Positions 12,046 through 21,924 of a stretch of DNA of 64,000 nt are shown here, piece by piece. The stretch is from Gigaspora rosea. Taxonomy: Eukaryota; Glomeromycota; Glomeromycetes; Diversisporales; Gigasporaceae. The first letter of the stretch is position 1. Each line of letters starts with the position of its first letter. The translations under genes and the position numbers were made by a program. The notes below the pieces were generated by a model. That model had not been told where the DNA came from. It was given only the letters and a program-made list of their open reading frames with translations, and ran no database searches. Location of the stretch: assembly GCA_003550325.1 (NCBI GenBank), contig QKWP01000859.1, positions 91,956-155,955 on the forward strand, written 5' to 3'.

Positions 12046-12608
12046 TTGAAGGAAATGAAAATTTTAAAAGTAAACTTTTTTATTATAAAACATAGTGCTA
12101 TAGATTATAGTTATAATTTCTATCGATCATACACAGATCTGCAATTAAATGAAACAAAAATAATATTAATAGTAATACTAATAATATATCAATATATAAT
12201 AAAATATTCCTATTTAAATAATATATATATATTTAAATACTACATATTAGATATATATATTTAGATAAAAAATAAATAAATAAATAAAAACTTATTTAAA
12301 TAAAAAAACAATTTATTTGAACAAAAAAAAATACATATTTGAATAAAAAATACTTTCGAGAGCCGATTTAATTATTAAAATCTATTACTTTACAAAAATC
12401 GATTCAATTTTTTTAAGATATCCTATCCCTAATCAGGCATGAATTGTTATATAAATGGAATGTTCTGTAATATTCTATTGTATTCAAGTTTAATATTATT
12501 GGTTAATATCTGGTACTTCTAATTTATATAATTCACTATCTATAAAAAGAATTATTAAATAATGTTATAATATCATATCATTATAATATAGAATAATAGT
12601 ATAATTAT
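12046..12608. other. AT-rich intergenic DNA upstream of the FYRC-like gene
   Basis: Extremely AT-rich with AAATAAATAAATAAA runs near 12265-12290. No gene or clear promoter element. Confidence 0.5.
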
Positions 12609-12760
12609 TGTGGCAGATTATAATGAAATCCAAATTAAAATGAAATTATAGTATAAAATCTCGAAAACCAAATTTTTTTGGGGTGCATTTTTTAGGGTTA
12701 GGGGTTTAGGGTTAGGGTTAGTTTTAAAAAAAATTATAATAAACAAGTATTAGTGAGTTT
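12609..12760. mobile_element. Truncated TGTGGCAG-family MITE (left end)
   Basis: ATTAT followed by TGTGGCAGATTATAATGAAA matches the left end of the complete element at 17923-18147, and a TTAGGGTTAGGG-type core follows (about 12697-12721). No right end is found nearby. Confidence 0.6.
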
Positions 12761-12923
12761 TAGAAGGCTAGCAGGCTAAGTAGAAAATGTAGATTTAAAG
12801 ATATTCAATTTTGGTGTAATGAGTTCGTTATGTGATGTAAGTAGCCTTTACTATAAATGGTTAGTAGTTCTACTGCTTGCATTTGATCATCGAAATAATT
12901 TTCTCGTAATATTCAAAAAAGGA

Positions 12924-13363
12924 GGTTGACTAAAGCAAAGTTAATTCAATATATGATCTACACGCTGCATAAATTACATTATTGATATCTGTATAACCTT
13001 CTAACAATAATTGCATCAAAAAGGAAGATGGCTAAAGCCAGGTGCGTTTATATGATTTTGATTATTTAATTAAAATTAGGGTAAGGGTTAGTTAGGGGTT
13101 AGAATTAGAGCTTAACTTATAAGTAAAATTGTCTTCCCGACATTTTTTATTAATGCTCCTATACAGGTTTAGACACTCCTTTTTTGTATTTTCAGCGTTT
13201 TTCATTTTTTTTCTTTGTTTTTGTCTCGTCGGGCTGATCTGTAAAGATCAAATTTTACGATTTGATTGGCTTTATATCATGTGAATGCACCTGGCTTTAG
13301 ACGACTCCTCAAAAAGGTAACTCTAACCCTAACAAAATTTCACTCTGCTTTAGCTGACCTCCA
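12924..13363. mobile_element. TIR element A (GGTTGACTAAAGC ends), host of a nested MITE
   Basis: Left end GGAGGTTGACTAAAGCAAAG, right end GCTTTAGCTGACCTCC. A second copy without the nested insertion is at about 14175-14330 and serves as its empty-site reference. A-rich AAAAAGG lies on both sides. Confidence 0.7.
13025..13308. mobile_element. Mutator-type MITE, 284 bp, nested, 9-bp TSD
   Basis: Starts AAGATGGCTAAAGCCAGGTG; the right end read inward is GGAGTCGTCTAAAGCCAGGT. Perfect 9-bp duplication TCAAAAAGG at 13016-13024 and 13309-13317. The related copy at about 14274-14290 carries the unfilled site (a single TCAAAAAGG), proving the insertion and its boundaries. The interior holds TTAGGGTAAGGGTTAG-like sequence. 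Confidence 0.92.
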
Positions 13364-13367
13364 AAAA

Positions 13368-14152
13368 GGGGGTTGTCTAAAGCGGAGCAGAATCACATGA
13401 TATGTGACCAATCAAATTATAGAAATTTGATGATCTTTGGTGGAACAGAATGCAAAAATCCTAAAAATACAAAAAAATGGTAGTCTAAACCTACCTTGGT
13501 AGATTAATTAAAAATATCAGGAAGGCAATTTTGCTTATTAGACAATTTTCTAGTCAACTGGTTCAAAATTTTTTTTTTATATATAAATTTTACTATAAGT
13601 GCGAATGCACAGCATCTCTATCTAAAACTTTTTTTATACTAAGTTAATCACCTTTTTGGCTTAAAAGACTTTTGTAAAGCTCATTAAAATGCATCTAATA
13701 GTAGTTGGAGCGTCAAAATTGGCTTGGTAAATACCAAGATATCTTTAAAAAACCTTTCTTTTACTATGTAAATTTCTTTGCAAACAATAATATTGTTTAT
13801 AAAGAAATTTATATAGTAAAAGAAAGGTTTTTTAAAGATATCTTGGTATTTACCAAGCCGATTTTGACGCTCTAACCACCATTAGATGCGTTTTAATGAG
13901 CTTTACAAAATTCTCTTAAGCCAGAAAGGTGATTAACTTAGTATAAAAAAGTTTTAGATAGAGACGCTATGCATTCGCACTTATAGTAAAATTTATATAT
14001 AAAAAAAAATTTTTGAACCAGTTGACTAGAGAATCGTCTATTATATATAATATCTAAAACCTACCTAACTTTAATCCATTATGACCCTAACTCTAAAGTT
14101 AATTCCTTAAAATATATATTGTAAGAATCTACTCCACCTTAGACGTCCCCCA
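13368..14152. mobile_element. TIR element C enclosing a ~500-bp palindrome
   Basis: Ends GGGGGTTGTCTAAAGCGGAG and, read inward from the right, GGGGGACGTCTAAGGTGGAG. It sits between A-rich AAAAAGG sites. Its interior is occupied by the long palindrome at 13540-14040. Confidence 0.65.
13540..14040. repeat. Long near-perfect palindrome, ~245-bp arms
   Basis: The left arm from CTAGTCAACTGGTTCAAAAT is repeated inverted up to TTTTGAACCAGTTGACTAG near 14025. The centre is at about 13790, with AATAATATTGTTTATAAAG forming a tiny loop. The arms differ only at scattered positions. A transcript would form a long double-stranded hairpin. Confidence 0.88.
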
Positions 14153-14174
14153 AAAAAGGAAATTTGCTTTTACT

Positions 14175-14330
14175 GTTTTTAGAGTTGACTAAAGCAGAAT
14201 TAATTCAATATATGATCTACACACTGCATAAATTACATTATTGATATCTATATAACCTTCTAACAATAATTGTATCAAAAAGGTAACCCTAACCCTAGCC
14301 AAATTTCATTCCGCTTTAGCTGACCTCCGT
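14175..14330. mobile_element. TIR element A, short copy (empty-site paralogue)
   Basis: Runs from GAGTTGACTAAAGCAG to GCTTTAGCTGACCTCC and matches element A at 12924-13363 base for base over most of its length, but without the 284-bp MITE. Contains GGTAACCCTAACCCTAGCC. Confidence 0.75.
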
Positions 14331-14337
14331 TTTTATA

Positions 14338-14413
14338 TACATATTACATATTACATGTTACATGTACATGTACATGTACATGTTACATGTAGATGTTAAA
14401 GTTTAATATACAT
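14338..14413. repeat. (ACATGT)n-type short tandem repeat
   Basis: Consecutive TACATGTACATG units, self-complementary. Confidence 0.8.
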
Positions 14414-16101
14414 GTACTTCAGCGAAGAAGAAGAAGAAGAAAAAAAATCTTTCAAACTATCAAAAATAATTGGTGCGTATCGAAACATATATTTTTGTTG
14501 CTTTTATGGACATTTCATCCTATATTAATTATAGCATTGAGTGTTTCTCTTTATTTTTGGTTTTTTTTTATCAAATTTTTTACTGGCTTGATGAATTGAT
14601 AATTAATGATCTTTAAAGAAATAGCGAGAAGCTGTAACGAAGGGTTTGTTCATTAATGATCATTTGATTATCATCATACAAGGTAAACCGGTTTTCACAG
14701 GAATATCCCAAGTTGAAATTACTCAAGATCGCTAAAAACTTTACTATTTATAGACCAGGTTAGCTAATATTAGTATATGTGAGCACATCGGATTTATTTA
14801 TGTAAATAATCACCAATACATATAGTATGATAACATATAATTTGCATTGTGATAGTTTATAATTATCGAATTCCTATATCATTACTATTAATTCCTGTTT
14901 CGCACCTGTTTATTTCTTATCCATCATAAGGATCCGATCAACTATAGCGGCAGAGTTTAAGCCAGAAGTTTAATCCTCTACAAGTTCATTTCACTGAGTC
15001 TATTTTACTAAAGTTCATTTCGCAGACATAGTAATTCCAGTCATTGTCTTTAGGGTCAGGTTAGAATTAGTTAATGTTAGTGTAATTTATGATAACAAAA
15101 AACAAACTTTTAGTAGAATAAGCTTCGATTAGTAAAATATATTTGCATAATTTCAAATCAGCTAACTTTATAAGGATTATGGTCATTGTTAACTGTATTT
15201 ATGCATAAATAATATCGTAATAGGATCATAAAAATTGAAATGCGAAAATCAATGATACAGTTGTTTTTTTATTTACATATACTCAGTTGTCATCTATGAT
15301 TTTAAAAATTGATTTTTGACCATTATGCGTATTTTGTGAATTTTAGATTAACTGAGATATAGATAACTTTAGTGAGTCACGTGCTGTGTATTGCCAAAAT
15401 AGTAAGGTTTGTAACTGAATTTTTACAGTATCTCACGATAGAATCCATAACAATTCCAACGCAAACTAACTCAACCTTACAGTAATTCATAATACAGATT
15501 AATGCAAACTCAATCTTAACTACGTATTATGCATCGAATAGGTTTACAGTAGAATTTTTTATAGTTTTCATGATAATTCCAACTCTTATTACCAGAATAG
15601 TTTTACAGTAACTAGCGATATAATTCCAATGCAACTCATATAAAATAAAAAACAATTCCAATGCAAACCCCCTCTAACTGATACCATGGTAGCTGAAATA
15701 GTATGTTTTGTATAATTTAACCTTAATCACGTACTGTAGTCACCAAATAGTGAGTAGTCTTTGCAACAGAATTCTTTACGAAAGAATTAATAACTTAAAT
15801 GCAAACTAATTCAAATTTATCCCCATAAAAATCAAGATAATTCTAATGCAAATAACTTAACCATACTGTGGCCGCCAGAATAGCAGATAAGTGTTACAGA
15901 ATTTTCTTACGTAACTTAGTAGAAATAATGAAAATTATATTGCAAACTTACACAACTTTAAACTATATACAGTGGTTATTGAAATAGCAAATAATTACAA
16001 AAAAAATTTTTTGCCCTAATTTTTGATGAAAATCATGGTACTGTAATAAAAAATTCCAGTGTCAGAGGCATGGACAAAAAACTAATATAGTGTTTAAATC
16101 C
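14414..16101. other. Intergenic, no gene seen
   Basis: AT-rich. Diffuse degenerate repetition around 15400-15950 (AATTCCAATGCAAAC and TTACAGTA recurring at irregular spacing) suggests an old diverged repeat. Nothing codes. Confidence 0.5.
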
Positions 16102-16438
16102 GCTGAGCGAAGCGAGACCAAAACATAAAAATGTAAGGCAGCTTAAAACTGCCGAGCGAAGGGAGGCCAAAACATTAAATGTAAGTTAGCTTAAGACTGC
16201 CGAGCGAAGCGAGGCCAAAACATTAAATATAAGCTAGCTTAAGACTGCTGAGGAAGCGAGGCCAAAACATTAAATGTAAGCTAGCTTAAGACTGCCGAGC
16301 GAAGCGAGGCCAAAACATTAAATGTAAGCTAGCTTAAAACTGCTGAGTGAAGTAAGGCCAAAACATTAAATGTAAACTAGCTTAAAACTGTCGAACGAAG
16401 CAAGGCCAAAAAATAATGATGTAAGATTAGCTTAAAAC
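16102..16438. repeat. ~48-bp tandem array with GCCGAGCGAAGCGAGGC core, 7 copies
   Basis: Seven units, each with a GC-rich core GCCGAGCGAAGCGAGGCC and an AT-rich spacer AAAACATTAAATGTAAGC(TAGC). The middle copies are nearly identical and the outer ones degenerate. The GC-rich core stands out sharply from flanking AT-rich DNA. Confidence 0.92.
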
Positions 16439-17917
16439 AAGTCCATTATACATATGTTTTATACTATGAATAGTCAATTTGGTATAAAGAGGAAAAGAGT
16501 TTGCAAAGATTTTTGTAAAAATAATATTCTGAACTGCTAATCTGATTTTTAACCATCAGCTTAGCCAATTTAATAAATTAAGTCGACTATAAATAATCTC
16601 GACTGTTTTATGCCATCTACAAATCTGTATATAGTTGAAATTTGGCGGTGCAGTCAATACATGATCATGTACTAGTTACGTTATAATTTTGACAGTCAAT
16701 ATATAACAAATTCTATCCAAACACTAATTGAAGAAATCGAATTTATTACTTTACAAGTATATAATGAAAGATTAATTGTACACGGATATGATTTTACTAA
16801 TAGTCCCATAAAGGTAAGGCAAACACTAATAGATGTCTTGATTCCAATTCAGCCAACAGTTAATGTTGGATTTGCAATGCTCTGGGTATAAAATCAGTAA
16901 TCAATTTTGTGAAAAAAATTACAAAATTAAGAGAATTTTTAAGGAGAATTGACACTAGTTTTGGAATATTGGCCATCAGCTTAGTAATAAAGCACCAATA
17001 GACAGTTTTTATCTATATTTTTAAAAAAACTTTGATTGATAGAGATCAATAATTTGTATCTGATTTAATTTAGTATTTTGTATACATGTTTTTACGGTAT
17101 GTCTTGTTTGAATGTTACAATTAAGAAAATATAATAAACTCAAAGTACAAACTTAAGTTTACCATGAGTTTTATGAATTCTGTTTAATAATAATAAAGCA
17201 AAAAATGCATATTCACAATGAAGATTGCGAAAAAAAAAGTTAATTTACAAAATCATTAAAAATATTCTTAAAATTTAAAAATATAAAAGATTTAATAATT
17301 AAATCTCCCAACTATAAAATGTTGTACTAGATTAGTAACTAATTTTAATGTGGTAAAAAAATATGACCTAGAAAATTTTTACCAGGTTGGTACACTATAA
17401 TGGCTGTATAAGCATCAAATTCTCTGAAAATAAGTAATTTTTTTTACAGATTAATAGTACACACTTAGGATACAAAAAAGTGTGAATATAAGAAAATGTG
17501 ACAATTATAGAGGTCAAATTAATATAAAATAGTTTAAAAAAAAAATAGATATATAAAAAAAAATAGACCTATATAGGATGTGACTAAGGAGATTTTTGAG
17601 TACTGTATTTGTTGAGTCAATTAAAGTAAGTGGTTAAAGGTCTGAGTTATGAATCTTTTATAATTTTTTTTTATCTCTTTAAACTATGTCCCAAAATAAA
17701 GTTTCAGACATTATTACGTGCATATATTATTAGAGTAGTGATCCATAGCTTTGAAATTCTAGCTATCTGCATAATTTAGAATCCTATTTGGATTTATAAA
17801 TAAACTATCCGAAAAAATAATTATACTCAGATAGACTCAGGTTATTTCAAATATCTGGTTATCCATTTTGGTGTATAAGATTATTATTATCTTTTAATGA
17901 CTATATATAAATAATAA
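16439..17917. other. Intergenic, no gene seen
   Basis: AT-rich with no supported coding frame, RNA or repeat end. Confidence 0.55.
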
Positions 17918-17922
17918 ATTAT

Positions 17923-18147
17923 TGTGGCAGATTAAAATGAAATCAGATTAAAATGAAACTGGGGTCCTCTCTTGCTCACCTGTAAAGCTTATAAAACCCA
18001 CATGTACTCGTTTATTAATAACCCTAGCCCTAAACCCTAACCCTAATGCTAAAAAAACCCCCAAAAATGTCCCCTAAAAAATTTTAAAATTTTGCTTAAA
18101 AATTAGAAAAATTTCATTTTAATCCAATTTCATTTTAATCTGTCACA
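17923..18147. mobile_element. TGTGGCAG-family MITE, 225 bp
   Basis: Inverted ends TGTGGCAGATTAAAATGAAA (left) and the complement of CATTTTAATCTGTCACA (right), flanked on both sides by direct ATTAT. The core contains CCTAAACCCTAACCCTAA. Same terminal type as 25363-25883. Confidence 0.8.
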
Positions 18148-18152
18148 ATTAT

Positions 18153-19107
18153 TATTATTTATCAGTAACTACATATATTATTATTATTATCAATGACTAC
18201 ATATAAATATATTTTTTTTTGTTTTTTTCTTATTATCAATACTTTCACTAAAAATGTCTACTTATAACAAAAGTACGAACATATCTGATTTTAATATTTC
18301 CAACTCTAACATTTCTGACTCTAATGAATTAATGATCTTCTAAAGAAGTTATTACATTTGAAGAAATTTCCAATACTATCTAAACTGGCAAATATTCATT
18401 CATCTAGCTGTCTCAGCAACATCAAAGAGAACATGAATTTCCTCAGAACTTTTTAAAATAATGATGATTTTTAAAAAAAATATTGATCAATATCAAAATA
18501 CTCATCCTGAATAATATGTCATTATTTAGTGTTAGTGTTTTTATTTATCCTGAATAATATGTATTACGGCCCCAAATTTAAGTTTTTGGAACAAAATTTA
18601 TTATTGATTTTCTAATATGAAACCCCAAAAAATTATCGGCACTCCGATCTATAATAACAATTTGTCTAATCCATCTTCCCACACTTTGACACATTTCATT
18701 AGACATATAAATTTATTATAATGACGACCTTAATCTTGGAAGCATTGACTATCTTGGCTAAAATTACTATTTACTTATTTGCAGTCAAAATTTTCAAATT
18801 TTGGGGCATTTTACAAATGCGCCGTAATAGTTATTTAGCATTAGTATTTATTCATCCCGAATAGCATTTTATTATTTAGCGTTAATACTGTACAGTACGT
18901 ATTAGTATAAGTTTACATAAATAATATAATTGTAAACTTAAATGTACTTGTTAATTATAGCATTGAGAAAAATAAATATATTGTTTTTTTACATTATCGT
19001 TATCATTATTGTCATGGGCTAAAATGACTTCATAGACAAACAAGTTTATAATTTAGCTCTGAAGGCTTAGACAATCTATGATACGTGTAAATCTCAGCCG
19101 ATAGAAA
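18153..19107. other. Intergenic, no gene seen
   Basis: AT-rich with no supported feature; a few S/N-rich short frames near 18250-18400 have no clear family. Confidence 0.5.
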
Positions 19108-21322
19108 TTAAGGGTAGAGGGTATGTCAATCATTTCTAATATGAAATCGATGGTAATTTTTTTTTGTATAATACATGTGGAAATCGAACTCAGTAGAATT
19201 TTCTATGATACGTATAACTTTTTTTTTTACACTTTTTTTAATCTTTTTTCTTTCACCGGCATTTAATTTAGAAAGACTCAGTAGGCTATAGAACCAACAA
19301 ATGATATGTTTGTTGTTTCTTTTAGCTTTTCTTTTTCTTTTTGCTGCCGTTTTTTTTAGTGATTACTCTTTCATTGGAGTTTCTTTAGGACGACTCTTTG
19401 TGGAATCTAAGATGGTAAACTATACCGAATAGAGTGAAGCCAAAGAAAACTCTGGTAAAGGCTCGTGGTGGCTTTGATGTGCAAGTTACTTTAAATGGCA
19501 CCTTTGGCTGGGTATAAATTCTGTGATTGGTACATTGTTTCTTTTAGATTTTTTTTTGATCTATTTTACTGATTTTTTTTATCAAAATTTATTTTTTAGA
19601 ACAGTTTTGTAACGTGGAACCTGAAGGATGATAAAACTATGTCTGTCTAAATAAAGCGAAGCCAGAGAACTCTGGTAGAGGTTCATAGTGGTTCTGATGT
19701 GCAAATCATATTGAGTAGCATCTTTAGTTGGGTCATGCTAAATTCAGTAAATGATACGTTAGCTTTTTTTTCAATTTTCTGCTTACTGATCTTTCTTTCG
19801 TTGGAGTTTATTCTTTAGAATGGTTCTGTAGTGTAGAACCCGAAGTATGGTGAACTATATTTAAAATAGAGTGAAACCAAAAGAAGTGCTATTATAGAGG
19901 TGAAAGACTAATCGAACCACCTAGTGTAGTATTTAGTTACATGTAATTTAACAGTAATATTAGTTATTATTTGTAATAATAAATTTCTTAATAAAAACAA
20001 AAAACTACTGTAAAATACGGACCTGTGTACCCCCCCATGCGGTGTACCCTCTGCCAGTTTGAAACGCTAGTTCATGACTTATACCCGGGGTACATAAGTA
20101 CAGTATATATAGTAAAATATATTGTTTAATATAGTGTAGTTGTACCCGGGTACAATGATTGAGACATGTAAATACCCGGGGTACACAGGTCCATATTTTA
20201 CGGTAGTTAAAAATAAAATATTATAGCTCAAAATTTCTCATAACGATATATACAGTATTATAAATTTAAATAATATGTAATTGCTGTGATCGAGATAATA
20301 CTCAATCATTTTGATTAATCAAAATTAATTGATTAATAATAATAATAATATCCTAAGATATTATTAATTGATCCTCCCGTGATCTTGATATAGTGATCGA
20401 GGGACTATCGTTAAAAATATCAAAAAACATTTATTAAAAACCCATTCGAAAGTATTTATAGTAATAAAAACAATTAACTTTATATGGCCTAATAAAAAAA
20501 TTTTTTTTTATTTAAATTTTTATACTATACTATTCTACCCATACAAATAAAAATTTTCTAGATGCTATACCAAAAACCAAATGCCACCACCAAGCAGAAA
20601 AGTGAAATAAAAGCTAACAGCAAAGAAAGGCTAGAAGAAGTAAACCTACGAACCAACTCTAACTCTAACTTTAACCCAAACCTTAACTATATTTTTGGAT
20701 GGTACTGTTTATATTACAACGAAGCCAAGACCCAAATTACTGTCACCAAAACCAAAGGCATTGTTCTAAGAGAAACTTCAAATTTGGTGATTGATTTTCT
20801 CTGGCTTGGCTCTATTTAGCATAGCATACTAGCTCTTGGATTCTGCCCAAGAGCCGTTCTATAGAATAAACCAAAATAAAATGAAAACGATAGCAGAAAA
20901 AAAGAAAGTCAAAAAAACAACGTTCCATATAGCCTGCTTACCCAAAAGTGCTAACCAAAAATTTTCCTAAAGGTAAACGTTGATAAAAAAAAAAAAATTG
21001 ATTGGGTAAGCTATTTGTTCTAGAAGCCCGATAGAATAAATTACTACCCAAAAATTTCAAGGGAACTTCCAGGGTAACCCAGAAAATTTCGGGTTAACCC
21101 AGAAAAGTTTTACTGCATATACAAGTATATTTTTTTAAAATGAAGTTGCTTCTAGAAATTTCCCTACTATAAATAGAGGTTTTAATTTACATGCCACGAA
21201 ATTTTGACAAGGGTTAATCGTATCCTTAAAAATTTTTATCAGGGGCGTATTTTTTATAACATGATTTTCTCTTGTACCACGAAAATCATATGAAAAATGA
21301 TCGACATACCCTCTACCCTTAA
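19108..21322. mobile_element. Candidate 2.2-kb TIR element
   Basis: TTAAGGGTAGAGGGTATGTC at the left end is matched inverted at the right end (complement of GACATACCCTCTACCCTTAA), and similarity continues inward. Subterminal GTGAAGCCAAAG...CTCTGG stretches occur near 19435, 19660 and 19870, with an inverted counterpart near 20795. A short plus-strand frame at 20562-20819 has no known family. No clean target duplication was found, so boundaries are approximate. It contains the mariner-like MITE at 20008-20203. Confidence 0.45.
20008..20203. mobile_element. TA-flanked mariner-like MITE, 196 bp
   Basis: Ends CTGTAAAATACGGACCTGTG and, read inward from the right, CCGTAAAATATGGACCTGTG. TA dinucleotides at 20006-20007 and 20204-20205. 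Interior has repeated GTACCCCGGGTA-type palindromes. Confidence 0.75.
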
Positions 21323-21870
21323 GCCACTATATAATAAAATAAGTTTAGTTTAAGTCTCATTAGTCCTTTAAGTTATAAAAAGGACGTAACTTGGGTAAGG
21401 TTGGTTACGAGACTTATGTGCGAGGAAGGGGCACATAAGCTCACTAACTCGATAATAATTTCCTTATATTATATGATCACCAACGTCACGCCTCTGGCGA
21501 GTTGCCTTATCACTTAAAGTCTATATTTTATAGTATAGATTATCGAACGTACGAATCACCCCGTAACATTATTAAAATATTAACCATTATTATAATCGGA
21601 TTAGGATATCTGCAAAAAGGATAACGGATAATCAGATCCGCTTTAATACTGTAATATCAGATTCGGATATATCCGTTTAAAAAATATCTACGTTAAATCC
21701 GGATATAATCATCCGGATCACTACTCTAAAAAATAACAAAAGAAAGTTTTTCAGAGTTTGTCGGATAACATACTTTAATTAGACAGATCGACCCTGAGTC
21801 AGCGTGGGAAGTTTGTGCTACGAGGATGGTTTAACGTAACACAAGTTATGATGCTTACGTGACATTCAAA
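21323..21870. other. Upstream intergenic region of the LRR gene
   Basis: No coding frame. A degenerate ATCCGGAT-rich stretch at 21596-21725 looks like the remnant of a repeat. The proximal part should include the promoter of the gene at 21925. Confidence 0.45.
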
Positions 21871-21878
21871 TATAAATA
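21871..21878 (+). promoter_or_regulatory. TATA-box-like element upstream of the F-box/LRR gene
   Basis: TATAAATA, 54 bp upstream of the ATG at 21925. It is a classical Pol II TATA match in a suitable position, but in DNA this AT-rich such matches occur often by chance. Confidence 0.4.
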
Positions 21879-21924
21879 GATGTACTGTATTCAAAACTTC
21901 TAAAATTAATCAATTAAATAAAAC

